The notes under the pieces: model-generated
Told to the model about the DNA's origin: nothing
Database searches by the model: none
The model's input: only the letters and a program-made list of their open reading frames with translations
Made by a program: the position numbers and the translations under genes
Assembly: GCA_013399305.1 (NCBI GenBank)
Contig: VXAI01000028.1
Coordinates: forward strand, 4,332,175-4,396,174
Origin: Rostratula benghalensis
Taxonomy: Eukaryota > Chordata > Aves > Charadriiformes > Rostratulidae
Length of the DNA: 64,000 nt
Reading direction: 5' to 3'
Part shown: piece by piece, positions 13,772 to 27,162 of the stretch
How positions within the stretch are numbered: position 1 is the first letter of the stretch
Layout of the letters: each line of letters starts with the position of its first letter

Positions 13772-13875
13772 ACTGTTTTTCAGATAGGGAAATGAAGGGG
13801 CAGGAAGATAAAGACCTGGGCAGGGTCTGCAGTCAATCAGTGGCTCAGCTGAGATTAAGACCCGGTTTTCCTTCA
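13772..13875 (-). repeat. Ancient MIR/L2-type relic
   Basis: The plus strand carries TTTTTCAGATAGGGAAATGA followed by GGCAGGAAGATAAAGACCTG, GGCAGGGTCTGCAGTCAATC, AGTGGCTCAGCTGAGATTAAG and ACCCGGTTTTCCTTC. This order follows the reverse complement of the MIR/L2 pattern (TTTACAGATGGGGAAACTGAGGCACAGAG, a GACTTGCCCAAGGTCA-like part, AGTGGCAGAGC and AACCCAGGTCTCC). Divergence is high, as expected for elements that predate the bird-mammal split. A sauropsid-specific SINE sharing the same core is an alternative. Confidence 0.55.
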
Positions 13876-15783
13876 TACTTGTAGTACTTTCTAGATTGAA
13901 TTCATCCCATCCTTTCAAGCTTGTCTGTGTTTTGAAAATGAGGAATGAAGGCACAGATTTAAAGAATGCAACCAGACCTCTATATAATTTCTGGTTAGAC
14001 TTGTCACATGCATTGTCATTCCATACTTGAGCAAATCATGTGTGTGTATTGAAAACAATATTGATGTACTTTAGAGCCTGCTTCAAAGCTCAGTGAGGTA
14101 GTGGGAATCTTCCCATGGAGTTCTCTGGGATTTGGACCAGACCCCTGAGTCATATATAAAAATTATTTCAAAGGGAGAATGTATGATGTAAACACAAATC
14201 ATTTCACATTCATTTGTCACAGGAACCTTAATGTGCTCTGAACTTGAATATCTATTGTTCAACCATCTCAATGTTTTCCTTTGTTTCTATGGGTATTGTT
14301 TATACTTCGGAGACCGTATGTGCAGAGGAAGCCTCATCAGTGATATGTATGCCTTGTAGGAACTGAATCCTACCAGAAGTCCACAACTTGTGTTAATTTG
14401 GCCCCATAAATATCTCCTTGGCACATTAAAGGGACTGTAAAGATAAAAACCAAATAGAATAAATGCAGAGTAATGATACTTGACATACAAATACTAGAAT
14501 CCGTTCTCACACTCTGTATAGAAGATTTTATTGTTATCATGTATTTTGTTTTAGGAATACTAAATCCAATGGTTATGAAAATAGTTTTCAGATTCCTTGT
14601 TATAAAAATAATTCCACATCCACTGGCAGAATAATTCTTTGCTTTGTGACAGGAGAGGGTTTAGCCCTTGATGTTGAAGTCCATTTGCCTTTTTACCACA
14701 TTCTGTCAAATGGGGCCAGTTCCTATTTGCTGTGTTGATATATATGAGAAAACTAGGCTGATCAATGCCAGGTAATGCTAATAGAAATGAAGTTTTCCAT
14801 CTTTAAATATGTTGCAACCACACTACTCCCTGTCTATCATAGTGACCTTTGTTCTTTGAGTAGTGCTATAGATGTAGATTATGGCATACATTTAAATACA
14901 CAACTGTATTTTAATAGGCATTAAATAACATGTGGAATTAGTTCTGCAATTTTTATTATATGAATCTAGCAAAATATCCGAGCTGAGATTTAAGTATGTG
15001 AAGTCAATGAAGCTGCATGCATATTTGAGAGCACACACTTTTTGGTAAATTAGAAACATAATTTGAGACAAGTAGGCAAATCTTGAATTTGAAGCAACTT
15101 TCCTCTGACCACTGTTGTAAAACATCTATTTATTTTCCCCCCCTCTTTCTTGAGGTGCTCTTGCACTCACCATGCTACTGAAATTGGTTTTGGCTTCAGC
15201 AAGCTCTTGAGCAAAATGGAGAGCCAGGCAGGAGGCTTTCTGCCTCTTAGCACTCACTAGATGAAGTCAGAAGGAGCCAGGCCAGTGGTGAAGGTGCCTG
15301 TGATGTGGACTTCTTGCTATTATTGTGCAAAACCTGTACTTCCTCATGGATACAGAGTGAAGACTTTTTCAAATAACAGCTGGTACATGGGAAAAAAACA
15401 CCCAAGAAAACAGAGTTGTTTATAAAAACCTATTTTGATCCTTGGTAGAAACTGTTTCCAAACTTTTCCAGTCAAGCTCTATGTTTTTCAGCTGATTTAT
15501 TTTCTGTTTCTAGGTATTTCATATAGTCCAAAAATATTATGGCAAACTAATTCTTTCTGACCTCTGGGGAAAGAGTAGGGATGATTAATTCTACAATGTT
15601 CTTCTGTAGTGAGTCAGCAAGTTTCTTACTCATCTGATTTTTCATATATGCCTTCTTATTTATTTAGCCAATGGGAATTTCCTCTTTTCTCCCTTCTCAC
15701 ACCTAGTGCAAAAATCTCACAGTTGGTTAAATTGCTTGACCAGTCCTAAGAAAATCCATTGTAAATCACCTTTTTCTAGCTGC

Positions 15784-15812
15784 ATCTGCAGGATGCATCC
15801 TGATCTGCAGGA
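15784..15812. repeat. 14-bp palindrome flanked by a 10-bp direct repeat
   Basis: CAGGATGCATCCTG at 15789-15802 is a perfect palindrome. The decamer ATCTGCAGGA occurs at 15784-15793 and again at 15803-15812. Function unknown; this could be chance. Confidence 0.6.
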
Positions 15813-18800
15813 GTATCAAAACACGTAGAAAATCCAAGAAAGTGCTCAAATATTGAGAGTCTATAGCTCTCCTTTTTAGTATTACTTGAATTGAAATGCC
15901 AACTGTTCTATTGTATCCAAGGCAAATGATAAATCCTGGTTTGCATATACTTAGTTATTTCCTAAAATATTAGTTTTGCTGTGGGCACGCTCATTTTCTA
16001 GACTTCAGTTTTTGATACCTCCCCCATATTTTTTTATTAAAGGTAATAAATAGTTTTTCATAATGCTCCTTATGAAGGTGGTTGCTGCTTTGAAATATTC
16101 AGGAAGTGGATAGTACTTGCTTGAGCAAGCATTAATCTAATGAGTGTAATATCTCTTATCTTCACAGGGACTTCTTCCATACAACTACATTTTGTGAAAG
16201 AAGTGCTGAAACATGGAGGTAGCTGTGGTTACTGTCACATACTCAGTTCTGTGACAGCGATAAATCATTGCTGATGCACCTAACAATGTTAAAAGTCAAA
16301 GTATTTATTGTTGTCACAGTAAGAAGTGTGCAAAGGAATGTATACATTGGATATGCTCACTAGACTTCCGTTGTAAACATGTAAACATGTCTTAATTTCC
16401 CACTGAGTGCACTGGCTGTAAACCAAAATGGCAAATAAGACTATAAATTGATATAGAGATTTACTCCATTTTATGTTCATTTTCAGTGTGGTAATGTAAA
16501 TTCTTATTTTACCAAGCAGATGTTTCAACACACATTTGGTAGGAAAGATTGTTTTTGCAACCAATAGCTTCATTAAGCCATGTGACAGCTTTTTAATGTA
16601 ACCTGTTATTTACCCTTTTCAGTACCTATTTTAATAAAGGGTAGTCATAACTATTTTTTTTTTTTTTACTCAAGTTAATTGAGGTAAAGTTTTTGTTAGT
16701 AAATGGCTTTTTTTTATTTTCCCCCTGCCCATTGGGACCTATCCCAAAGTGTAAATTATTATTAGATGACAGCAAGCTACACAAAGCCTAATTCTGGGAG
16801 AAATTTGAAATTTCCCATATATCCTATTTGATACTGCTTCAGGTTCAGTCTTTTCATCTGAATTGAGATGCATTCTATATTCACTCCTAAATGTTTATCT
16901 GCACGCTTTTGAGGTGAAAATAAAAAGTTCCCTCTGTTTTGAGCTTGGTCGTTTTGTTCTAAATAGAATATTACTATTGAGATCATTAATTACTTCTATG
17001 CTCATCATACCATTGGATTGCTGTTGGAAAAGTGAAATACTTTCTACTAGTTGTTCTGTTACACTTGCATCTACAGGTCAGAACAGGGGATTTCTACAAG
17101 GATACAGAAGTGGTATAGTTGGTTAACACCTTTTCATATAGAATGAGGAAAAGGGACAAAGAGAAATGTTAAAATGCTAAAGTTTTGGGGGAGGGACATT
17201 TCCCTAGTGATAGTCACAAAAAATGTATTTGTTTAAGAGTAAAAAAAGAAACTAAGAGGATACGCATGCCTGATGCCAAAGAACAGCCAGTGTGCCTAAC
17301 ACACTGGAGAAATTGTTCCAGAACAATTCATCCATGGGAAAATATGACCCTTATAATATTATCAAGGTCAGTGAAACCTACGTTGATTTGCTGAATAAGG
17401 GGTCCACTGGGCAAGTGAAAGATGCCTGTGGTGGGATATTTTCCTGGAACCTACTTTATTTAAGACTTCAGAATTAAAAAATAGAGGGATAACGATGTAA
17501 TTGGTAGCTTTTCTTTGTCCTTTCTTGTATAATCCTGCTGATTATTTACAGGAAAAAAACCCTCCATTGTTGCAGTAGGAATTCTTTTTGTACATACTGA
17601 ATAAAAGCAACATTAGGGGGAAATACCTTCTCTGTCATTAAATTTATTTCATGATAATTAATTAAAACTATTGTAAATTTGCCTTGAAGAAATTTAGCTG
17701 AAGCAAAATCTAGAATTAGGACTAGTTGTGGAATCTTTGCAGGCAATAAAAGGAAAATAGTAATTTTATAAAAGAAAGGTCTTTTAATGAAAAAAATCGT
17801 GATGGGAAGCTAGTTGGTTGACTAGAAAAATTGCATAAATGGCTTTTTTGCATGTGATGAGGGCAAATAGAATAGAATAAACAATAGAAAAAATAGCAAA
17901 GCTTGCACAATCTATTGTAGTGAAGTATGGGTTGTAAGGATTTTTTGCCCCATATTTTTTGAGAATTAGTGTAAATTTGCCTTGTGGCTCACTGCTGTGA
18001 CCAGCAGCCAGTTCAGATCTGTCAGAATACGAGAGAAGGAAATTGAACTATTTGTCAGCTTCTGGCCTCATCTCTCACATAGAAGAAATTCTGATTATGT
18101 GGAATTCCCTGGTGAAAGCAAAGAATCCAAGTCAAAAGAAAACAAACAAACAAAACCCATCAGCATCTGCAAAGACCAGAGTTTCACTCAAGGGGTCTGT
18201 GTGAAAAGTGTGCTATTAGCTGTTGTGAAAGTTGCAACAAGGAAGGCTACACTGAATAATTAAAGCCTTACCATTTTAATCTACTTTAATAATTTTTATC
18301 TGCCTATAATTCAATGTAAACCCAGGAAGGTAAGGGTTTGACCCTATTTATTCTGTATTGGATCTTCAGTTGAGATAGAATGTTGTCATCCATTGAGATG
18401 GAGTGTCGGTTGTCAGTGCTCAGGTCGAGTTTGTGTCGATGCTTGCACAGCTTTCCCCAGCTGTGGCAGTGCAGAAGCCTGCAGCGATCTTAGCCTGCTT
18501 TTCAGATTCACGTGATGAACCTCCCACTTTGCTCCATAGTGTAATTGAAGTTATATTGGCATTATAATGAGCATATGGACTTTTTTTGAGTGACGGTGAT
18601 ACGAGGGTGGCTGAGTCTGGCCCAGCATGCACAGGAGGAGAATTCAGGAGACTCTTACCTTTCCAAATGAACCATGGCGGTGGCAGGTCTGTGAAGCTTA
18701 AGTAGCACCAGACTCTCCAAGGATTTCTGTTTAAATCAACAGATTACCAATGTGTTAGCGCGATCAGTGTGGGAAAGAGGGCTGGAATCCAGCTTGTAAT

Positions 18801-19449
18801 AACTATCGCTGCTGTGAATGATATCCACACAGTCAGTGGGAGAGTTCACGTGGGGAAGTAAAGCTTTTTCCAGGATTTGGCCCATAATTAGATTAATGAA
18901 CATTTTAATATGTGCTTTGCACTAAAGTATTAAGCACACATCTGAATATTCAAATCCCAAAGATACTTGAATATTTGCTTCTCCTCTGAGTAGCACTGTT
19001 GTAAATATAGATGTCTGTTATTTCAGCAGAGCTTTTTGAGCTTGAATTAAAACTGAACAAAACCCCTGACCTATACTCTTACCCTTTTATTTTGTGGATA
19101 TAAGAAAATTCTCTCTCAAGAAAAAAAAAAAAAGTGTTTCAGTGGTGACAGTGCCATCAGTAAATATTTTTCTTTGGGGGCTGGTTCAGTTACTGCCCAT
19201 CAAGTCTCATTATCACTGAGGAACCCTGATGTAAATTCTTTTTAGACACTTGCACTTTTACAGAAGTTGCCTCGCTCTACTTTATCAGGCAAAGGTCTTG
19301 GCTTGAAACCAAGAGGGCCATGTAGATTTAAAATTTGACAGGTTTCAAAATGTCAGTTCAAAATATATAAACTCATAAGTAAAAGATTACATTGTATTTT
19401 GAATAGCAGTATTCCTCTAGCTGAGGGTAGGGAAGTATAAGCAGTGCAC

Positions 19450-19474
19450 GAAGCTGCATAGATTATGCAGCTTC
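19450..19474. repeat. Perfect 11-bp inverted repeat, 3-base spacer
   Basis: GAAGCTGCATA at 19450-19460 is followed by GAT and by its exact reverse complement TATGCAGCTTC at 19464-19474. Pairing does not continue beyond the arms. It is too short for a typical pre-miRNA. Roughly one such perfect 10-11 bp hairpin is expected by chance in 64 kb, so significance is low on its own. Confidence 0.7.
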
Positions 19475-21413
19475 AGGGATGGTAACGATAGTGTTCTGTA
19501 GCAGCTATGATGTGGCATTAAAATAAAAAGGTTTGGAAGGTATTTGTGCCACGCACTGAGAAATGTGAAATGCTGGTAACATGAGAAAGTTACAAAGGTC
19601 CCTTCATTAAGAAGCTTTCTTTGAGACATCGGTATCAGCCCACTGATAAGGTATCACAAAATAACTGCCATCTCCACCCTTTACATCAGCAGCTCTGGCT
19701 CAGTCAGGCTTGAGAGAATGTAGCAAGTGGAGATTCAAGTGATTTTAAAGGGAAAGGTGAGTTATAGGCAACTAAGATATTTGATAAGAGGTGGGAAAAA
19801 AATCATATGAAGATGTTGTTCTGGCCTTTAGGTACTGGGGTTCACAGAGCTGAAATGCCTGAAGGCTGACACTAGGGAATGAGTGTTTATGCCTCTCTAG
19901 GGTTAGCAAACTGGACGGATAGGATGGCTTCCTTTTTATGTGAAAAAGACTGAAAAAAGAGTTGCTATTTTCGACAATGAACAGCTGTTCATTACACACC
20001 AAAAAAGGTGGGGAAGAAAACACAAAGTCATAGGATATGTGGTAGTTTCCGTCCAGATTCTCTTTGTTAATCATATAAAATTTTCTTCTAATTTCTTAAG
20101 CAAACAAGGATGATGATGGAATATCGTATCAGCCCTAGCAATTTAACTGACACATTTGTATGGAGAGTTTCTTTTTCATCATTGTATATATAAATAGATT
20201 GACATTATTTTAATGCTAAATGTTTCCTTTGCTAATCTGGGGGTGATTGATGCATCAAATACAGAGCTTTCTAGCCAAGTATTCTTAATGGAAAGAACCA
20301 CGGTCCACGAATAATAAATTTCAGGCAAGACTGAAGAAATAAAATGCTGTTCTACCGCAAGCCAAAAGATTTCTCCACTCTGAACAGCAGCTGTAAACAT
20401 AAAGTGTGGCTTCACTCACAGATTAAGGAGATTTAAATTACACGATTTATGCCTGGGAATTTTGGAGCCTTGGTATTTGTATCTACCTTCCCCTCCCCCT
20501 CAGCAAAACCCTACCTTTTATCTCTGGAATTTTAAAATTATGACTTCCTAATAATGTATAGGTTTCAGATAACAAAATCTTGACCTTGTTGAGCAGATGT
20601 CCAGAGAATAAATATGAAGACTATCTTAACTAAATAGTCTGTGAATGCTTAGCCCTGTGTTAATTTTTCTTAGTGCCTTACATGGTACATTGTTGAAAGT
20701 CTTCTGTTTTAGCTCATGCCTGGGACAGCCAGCTACTGGCTCAGTGTCCAAGAAAATAGTAACAATAATTGATTAGGCTTTTCTATAAACCAGATATGAA
20801 ACATTTTAATAGTCTTTCTGATAAGGTCCCCATCGGAGCTCCTAGGTGCTGCAGTTTTAGTTTGGTCCTTGGTTTGGATCCTGAGAGACAGCCAAGCTCT
20901 TTGGATGATCTGGCTCTGGCTGTAAGACCTGCCTGTACGAACACCTCCACATACTGTTGGATTGAGCCCAGGAAGATGGTCCCTCACATGCATGAATCAG
21001 TGCTTTTTGGAAAGCTCTCAGGTTCCCTTGGCCTCAGATAGGTCTGTGATACAGCCCCACGTGTGTAGGCTGGGCAATGACTGCTAGTGCAGTGCCCAGC
21101 ATAGGGGATAGATGATTCCCAATGCAGGAGAAACCTGGAGAGCAGGGAGTATGGGAGAGGAGCAGCTGGTCAGCCACCCAGAGAGACTGCTGGGAGGGGA
21201 AGGGGTGGAAAAGGGAGAGACCCTTTCCATTTCACTCTTGCTTGGCTCTTTCTGCGAGGAGTCTGGTAGTGAGAGTCATTCTATATGTGTTGTATAAGGA
21301 AAATTGCCTGTTCACAGACATGGTATTTGCCAGAATAAAAGTCTTAGATCACAAAACCCATTTGGAAATATATTAATTCTACATATATACCTATGCCTTG
21401 ATTCTGCTTTCCT

Positions 21414-21433
21414 TACCACAGTGGACTGTGGTA
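21414..21433. repeat. 8-bp inverted repeat, 4-base loop
   Basis: TACCACAG and CTGTGGTA flank TGGA. Short hairpin potential; likely chance. Confidence 0.55.
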
Positions 21434-22300
21434 CTAAATCTGTTGAAGTCTGAGTGGTGCCAGACTGAGAAATTCCATTGTATTGGCATTTCCTTATCTA
21501 CAGAGTTTATGTGGATATTCTGTGTTCCTTTCCTTTTTCTATTTATGTTGGGAATTTTTGAATAATCAAATTTAATATCCAATTAAATTGCATTTTGTGG
21601 CCCTTTTAAAGTTTCTCTTAGAGTGCCCACAGAAAAGGTATCATTACCTTTTCTAAACTACTGAAACTAGAGATTCTAAGTCCTTTCTGTAGCAGTTTAT
21701 TGGGGCCTCTGTGGTTTTGGTTAATTGTCATAGTCTCATTTACCTAAGGCAGAGGAATTTTAATGTATAAAGCAAGATGGTTTATTAATTCAAAAATATT
21801 TTATGAGAAGTTGCTGTGAGCTGAAGGAAGTAATGCACTCTTGGGGGCACAGCTTTTGAATGGTCTCATGTCAGAATAAAGGAAGAACATCTAAGAATTA
21901 AGAGCAGAAAACTCTGGGTCTCAAACCAGGATTTCCCTTTGTCTTTGGGGTTACACATGTACCAAAACTACTCATTTTTTAGCATTGCAGCTCAGCATTG
22001 CTCTTGAAGACAAGTGATGCACAGCACATGAATGACTTGCCCTGTCAAATCCAAAGGCAGGATTCAACCCCAGTCAGCCGGAGGGCAAGAAAACTTTCCT
22101 TGAAATCACAGAATTATGGATCGGGGGTGGTGAATTTGCAGTGTGTATGGAAGAGGGCCCAGGAGGTGGTCTGGTGTGTAATCATACCCTGCTGATAGGG
22201 CTTTGGCAGTTAAAACACATGGGCTACAGCCTGCCAGGTCAGGTTTTCAAGTAAGCTGCTTGTGATGGGAAGTTGTTTTATCTGGCTTTTGCAGGGGGTG

Positions 22301-22322
22301 GGAAGGAAGGAAGGAAGGAAGA
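22301..22322 (+). repeat. (GGAA)n microsatellite
   Basis: About five uninterrupted GGAA units directly after GCAGGGGGTG. Tetranucleotide GGAA/AAGG repeats are common in bird genomes and usually length-polymorphic. GGAA is also the core bound by ETS-family factors, but nothing else here indicates a regulatory role. Confidence 0.95.
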
Positions 22323-25300
22323 AAATTTACTTTTTGGCTTTCTGCTTAAATTAAGGGTGTCAGGTGGCATTAACTGAGAGTGGGGAAATCCCCACTGTAG
22401 GTGTTCATGGTCCCACTTGACCCATTTTTCCTAGTGCACTTAAAATGAAGTTGTGTTGGTTTTTTACATCAGAATAAATGAAAACTGAGTTTTCTTGTGA
22501 CAGGTAAGTGCACTCTCCTAACAGCAAATGGCTCTTCAAATAGAGTGCAGGTGTGCCTTACATCTCCAGGCAAAACAGTCTGTATTTTATTTCTGAAGCA
22601 GTAATTATTCCTGACTACTCATTTGTTTTCACACACTTTTTTCTCACATTGTTTTTTGCTTTGTAACTAACTAGATATTTATGTAGCCTTCGTGGCTGTC
22701 CTCTGTGAACAGCTCTGAGCGCGCATTCAGTTTTATGCCAGAGACTTCCTATGAAGTAGTGAAAAGTTACAGGGGAGATACGATTGGCTTAAGGTCGTAT
22801 GGAAAATCTCTATCCAGCCTTGGAAGCAAGTGCTGTTCTTCGGTCCCAGCCTAGTGCCTGATGCAGTGAAGTATCTCTCTGTTCCACAGTGTGTGTCATT
22901 TCTTGATATTTTCCTTCTTGGCAGCTGATGTCATCTGCTTTTCCCCCTTCAATTATGCTTTTAGCATAGAAAATAATTGCAGGGAGCAAGAGAAAAAAAG
23001 CTTCTGAGAATTCCCATGCATTCTCTTCTACTTGAGGCAAGTAAAGATCTCTCTGGCATTATTGGAATTTTCTTGCCTACTGCTATTGAGAAGTCCTGAG
23101 GATTGCGTTCAAAGCAATAGAAAGGCTGCATTTTAGTAATGGGAATTTTAACAGTACAGTCTGACTCAAAAGTCAGAGACACTATCTCATTTGGGGCCCA
23201 ATTCTGCTGTCATTACAATTCAGAGGAGCAATATCAAGCCTTTAGCTGGTGATTCAATGACAACAGCCCTTGCACAAACCTTTAAAGGGACTCTTTGTGT
23301 TCAACAGGCCCTAGCAAATTGAGTCTCGATTGTAAATACAGTAGGAAGGTAATGTTGACAGGGCCTGTAATAAACCCAAGGAGAGAGTATAGCAACCTGC
23401 ATGTAAACTTATGATATGCAGTAAAATTTAAAAGGAAAAAACCCTCTATAAATACATTGAAGATGTTTCAGGTACAAATTTGGTAGATTGTGTCTTTGAT
23501 GGGGCACCTCGAGGGCCTGATCCTAATGGCTCTAGTGATTTGAATTTAGTCTGTTGCTAGCACATGATCTGTTCATGGGAGCACCCAAGATGGCATTTTT
23601 CATGTTCCTATAGGTAGAAGCACTGCTGTAGGGTAAGCAGCAGAGCTTTCTGTTAGGGAGATTTGATCAGGGAAACAGAAAAACTCAGGTGGGTTATTCA
23701 GCCTACTCAGGTTTGAAGCTAGAACTAATCACTGACTTCACCTGCAGGGGAAAACTAAAGGCTGCAGCTCTTATTTCTTTCCTTTCCCTTCTCTCCCTTT
23801 CCTTTGCTCCTTCACAAGTCTCTCCCCTTTGATGTAAATCAGGGCTTCAGACTGTTATAATCAAAAAAATCAAAATACTTCCATACACCTTGCAGCAAAG
23901 AATGCCTTATTTGCAAATTGTCTGCTTAGCGTTGGAAAACCTAGTGTTAACTGTCATCTTGTTTTCACATTTTGCTTCCCTGTTCTCTTTCAAATGTTAT
24001 TGGCAAGTTTCTATAGCAAGCATAGAAAACATGCCGATTAAAACCCTACAACAAAACATTGAGTCAATTAAAAATATGCAAATGGCTCTGTGTAATTACT
24101 TTGTTTGCAGACACTTAGAATTTAGTAGTAACATCCATTAAATCAGGAATTTAGGCCCTATATAATATACAGATATGTCAGAGCAAGGACTTGCACTGAA
24201 ACTGGTTGCACTGCAGAGAGACAAAGCAGGCAGGACTCCATCCTCCTCTGGAAATTGTCATCTTGTATACTAAGTTTTTATGTAAATTTTGCTTCGATTG
24301 TTAATCAAATAAGATACTCACCAGCTGCTGCTCTTATGGTATAATCAGCAGTTTTAAAGGGAATTCCATAAAAGAGAAAGGCCAAAACTGTAATTATCTC
24401 ACAGAAGCAGGATTTTTCTCTTATGAGAACAGATATTTTCTATTTGCAAACATAGTGATTATAATTCACATGAGGAAATGAATTTACAGTTACATACACA
24501 ACTGTACCTGTCACAGGCCTTTTATTCTGTTTCCAGGTTTCTAATGAGTCTGGAGATACATTTTATGTGAAGAAAGTTTCTCCGTGTAGATGAAAAATTT
24601 TAAATTGGTGCCCAGAGTTGGGCACCAAACATTTAGTTAAAGTTCCACTGGACTTTCCTCTTGTTCTATTAGATATAAGCAATTTACAATTGTAATTGAA
24701 TGTTCTAGGTAAAACTACAAAATAGAGGAGTGTCATGGATTATTTTGGAAGCAGCAAGGTTTTGCTCTGTTTCTCTTGAGACCTCTGTGTGTGTGTATGT
24801 GAGTGCATATTTCTTTATATATATAAAATATTTTTCCTACCTGTGAAACTCACGTTGGCTCTATTATTCTTACTGTACACCCACATATGGCAGTTCAATA
24901 CATCTGATTTCACCACATGCAGAGGGATAGAGATTGAGAACCTAGATCAAGGTGGATTTTTCCATCCCTTCCTTCTGTGAGTGTAATGCAACACCCATAT
25001 CTTACTTGATAAGGATAAAATTCATGTATTTTTGCACATAAAAAAACTTAGGTTTTCATGCAATTGCTATGCAAAGTATAAATCAGATGAGAGAGAGGAA
25101 AAAAATCAAACAATTGAGGTTATGTCTTGGTTGTAGAGGTTTTCTTCAGGCTCAGTCTTTGCAAAATTGTAGGCTCAGCAGTACTGTTCAAATAATTCTC
25201 TGAATTAGTTTAACCCATATTATGTTTGAGAGAATAGAAGTGCTATTTGCTTCAGTTGGGTGCTGTGCTTGAGTTAAGCAGTGTTGAAGCATGAAAGTAA

Positions 25301-27082
25301 CTTATCTCTTAGCCATGGAAAAATGTAGACATTTGTCACTTCTTCCATTTTCAAATTCATCCTTTGCTGGTCTGGTTGGTTTGTTTTGTTTTTTTTTCCC
25401 CTTTTGAAGTCTTATTTTCCAGTTTGAGTTTTGGCAGCTCTTTGTACCCTTTGACGCCTGCGCTGTTCCCAGGTGCAAGGCTTTTCCCATTTCTACATGG
25501 GTGGAATACTCATCTGTGCCCCGTTTGCTCCTTCTATGTTGTATTTTTTTGTATTCATGCTGAGGGCAGACCATAGGTGAGAGCTCATGTTTGTTTCACC
25601 CTCTAGAAAAGAGGCATAAGTAAGTTGTGTGTTGTACAACCTTATATTTCATGAGTTAAATAAATGTTCCTGAAAGATAATCAGACATTATGAGCAATGA
25701 TACTTTGGTCCATGGTTAGGACTCTAGCATGTTCTGATAATTAGTATGGTTTATTTTGGCTTACTAAAAAATTAATTTTCTGCTTTTGAAAAATTAAAAT
25801 CTGAAAAAGAAACAAAGCAAACATACCTCACACCCATAAAACCCCAAACCTCAAAAAACTCCATGTGATAATGTGTTTTCTTGTACTGTTTGCTTTGTAA
25901 ATTTGCTTTCAAAAATTTTGCAGAGCACTAATTATCACAGAGGCTCATTAATAAAACCAGATAAATATTTTCAATTTAGGCCACTTAAAAAAATTCCTTG
26001 CTTTATAATTTCTTGGTTTAATAATAAGATTAAGTGGTATTTGTCAGATATATTTTGATATATGTGGTGGATGTAAAGTACCATAAATGGTAGTGTATAT
26101 TTATCTTGGGGGGGGGAAATCTAATATCTAGCAATATAGCAATAATGATAGATTATGAAAGCATCTTGAAGAAAACACTCACGTGTACGATGTAATGTTT
26201 TTTTTTTTTAAGGAAAGTATCCCTTATTTTGTAATTTGTTTGAACTTTATTGCAGCTGCTGACAGTTCATAATACATTGAACTAGATTTTTTGCCTTTTA
26301 TCGCATAAGGCTTTTACCTTGTAGAGTCAGGTTTTCAGTTCTTTTTGAAAAATCATGGAAGAGGTGTCACCAGAGGATGATAGAAATGTAGTTTGTTACT
26401 GAAAAGATGTGGTTTATTCTGTGAATGGATGACTATAATAAATACATTATGGAACTTGCATAAGGCAAAGAGTATTTTCAGACAGTTTTGTCAACATTAT
26501 TTTGCTGAATAGTTAATCTTTCTTAAAATTGTTTGAAATAGTGATAGTTTAATCCAATTTTCCTGGGAGTTATTTTGATATATGTTTCTTTTAACTAGTC
26601 CTATCAGTGAGCATTTCCTACTAAATTGCTGAAGGAACATTTCTTTAAAAAATGGTAAGAGCAATTAAAGTACAAGGAATTTTTCTCTTCATTCTTGGAG
26701 ACCCTTATTGGTAACGTCAAAGACGTTTATTTTTCCTGAATCTAATGATTAACAATAAACCTATAGAAACAGCAAGACCTACCTAAGGGGTTGACAATTA
26801 GTGAACTGCGCATAGGTTTAGACAGATGGAAGCAGTTACAGCTGAACCATGGGGCAAGAGAAACTGTACTAAATGACTATGCTTCCAAAAAGACTGCTAG
26901 TTATAAAATGCTCCACCTATAAAATAAGTAATAAAATATTTACAGAATTCCACAAGATAATTCAAAACTTAATATATATTTAAAAAAAAAGTGGGGAGGG
27001 AAGGGGTGATTCTAACCTGCCTCTTGCCAAACTTGCTGCTGATACCAAGGGAAAGGAGCTCCATTTTCCTTTCTGTTTTCAG
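22323..27082. other. Gene-free stretch
   Basis: AT-rich DNA. It contains the hairpin at 24605-24628, a short TG-rich run at about 24785-24798, a G9 tract at about 26108-26116, and short T/A tracts. TTTGGGGCCCAATTCTGCTG at about 23190 resembles the start of an old palindromic sauropsid repeat but could not be followed further. No exon or RNA gene recognised. Confidence 0.5.
24605..24628. repeat. Perfect 10-bp inverted repeat, GAGT loop
   Basis: TTGGTGCCCA (24605-24614) and TGGGCACCAA (24619-24628) are exact reverse complements with a 4-base spacer. Five further base pairs are possible outside if three bases on the right arm are bulged. The stem is unusually GC-rich for this AT-rich context. 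The half-site TGGGCACCAA resembles an NFI half-site pattern (TTGGC-N5-GCCAA) only loosely, so I do not claim it. Confidence 0.7.
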
Positions 27083-27162
27083 AAGGAAATGTGCTCTGAG
27101 TCACAGGGTGCTCTATGGCAAAGCTGCTCCTGGAAGAGACACAAAGAGCTTTTCGGACCCAA
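27083..27162 (+). other. Candidate exon (80 bp), speculative
   Basis: The left border follows a strong pyrimidine-rich acceptor (CCATTTTCCTTTCTGTTTTC then AG). The right border ends in CCCAA before GTGAGA, an acceptable donor. Two of three frames are open across the interval: one would read KEMCSESQGALWQ..., the other RKCALSHRVLYGK.... Neither resembles a known domain. Decoy exons with this quality of splice signals occur by chance in long introns, and there is no support from conservation or transcripts here. Confidence 0.15.

Larger units (their letters stand above)
13876..22300. other. Gene-free stretch with scattered short inverted repeats
   Basis: AT-rich sequence without recognised genes. 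Small features inside it are the palindrome at 15784-15812, a T12 tract at about 16653-16665, the local tandem GTAAACAT at about 16373-16390 and the hairpin at 19450-19474. Bases 15122-15310 are slightly more GC-rich but show no coding signal. Open frames here (up to 100 codons, 19772-20074 minus) have no recognisable similarity. Confidence 0.5.

Noticed and set aside
21998..22080. MIR/L2-like fragment (GAATGACTTGCCCTGTCAAA ... GGATTCAACCCC)
   Set aside because: Only the GACTTGCCC and GGATTCAACCC words fit; too short to call.
23190..23330. Old repeat starting GGGGCCCAATTCTGCTG
   Set aside because: Only the first 20-30 bases resemble the palindromic sauropsid repeats; the rest could not be aligned by eye.
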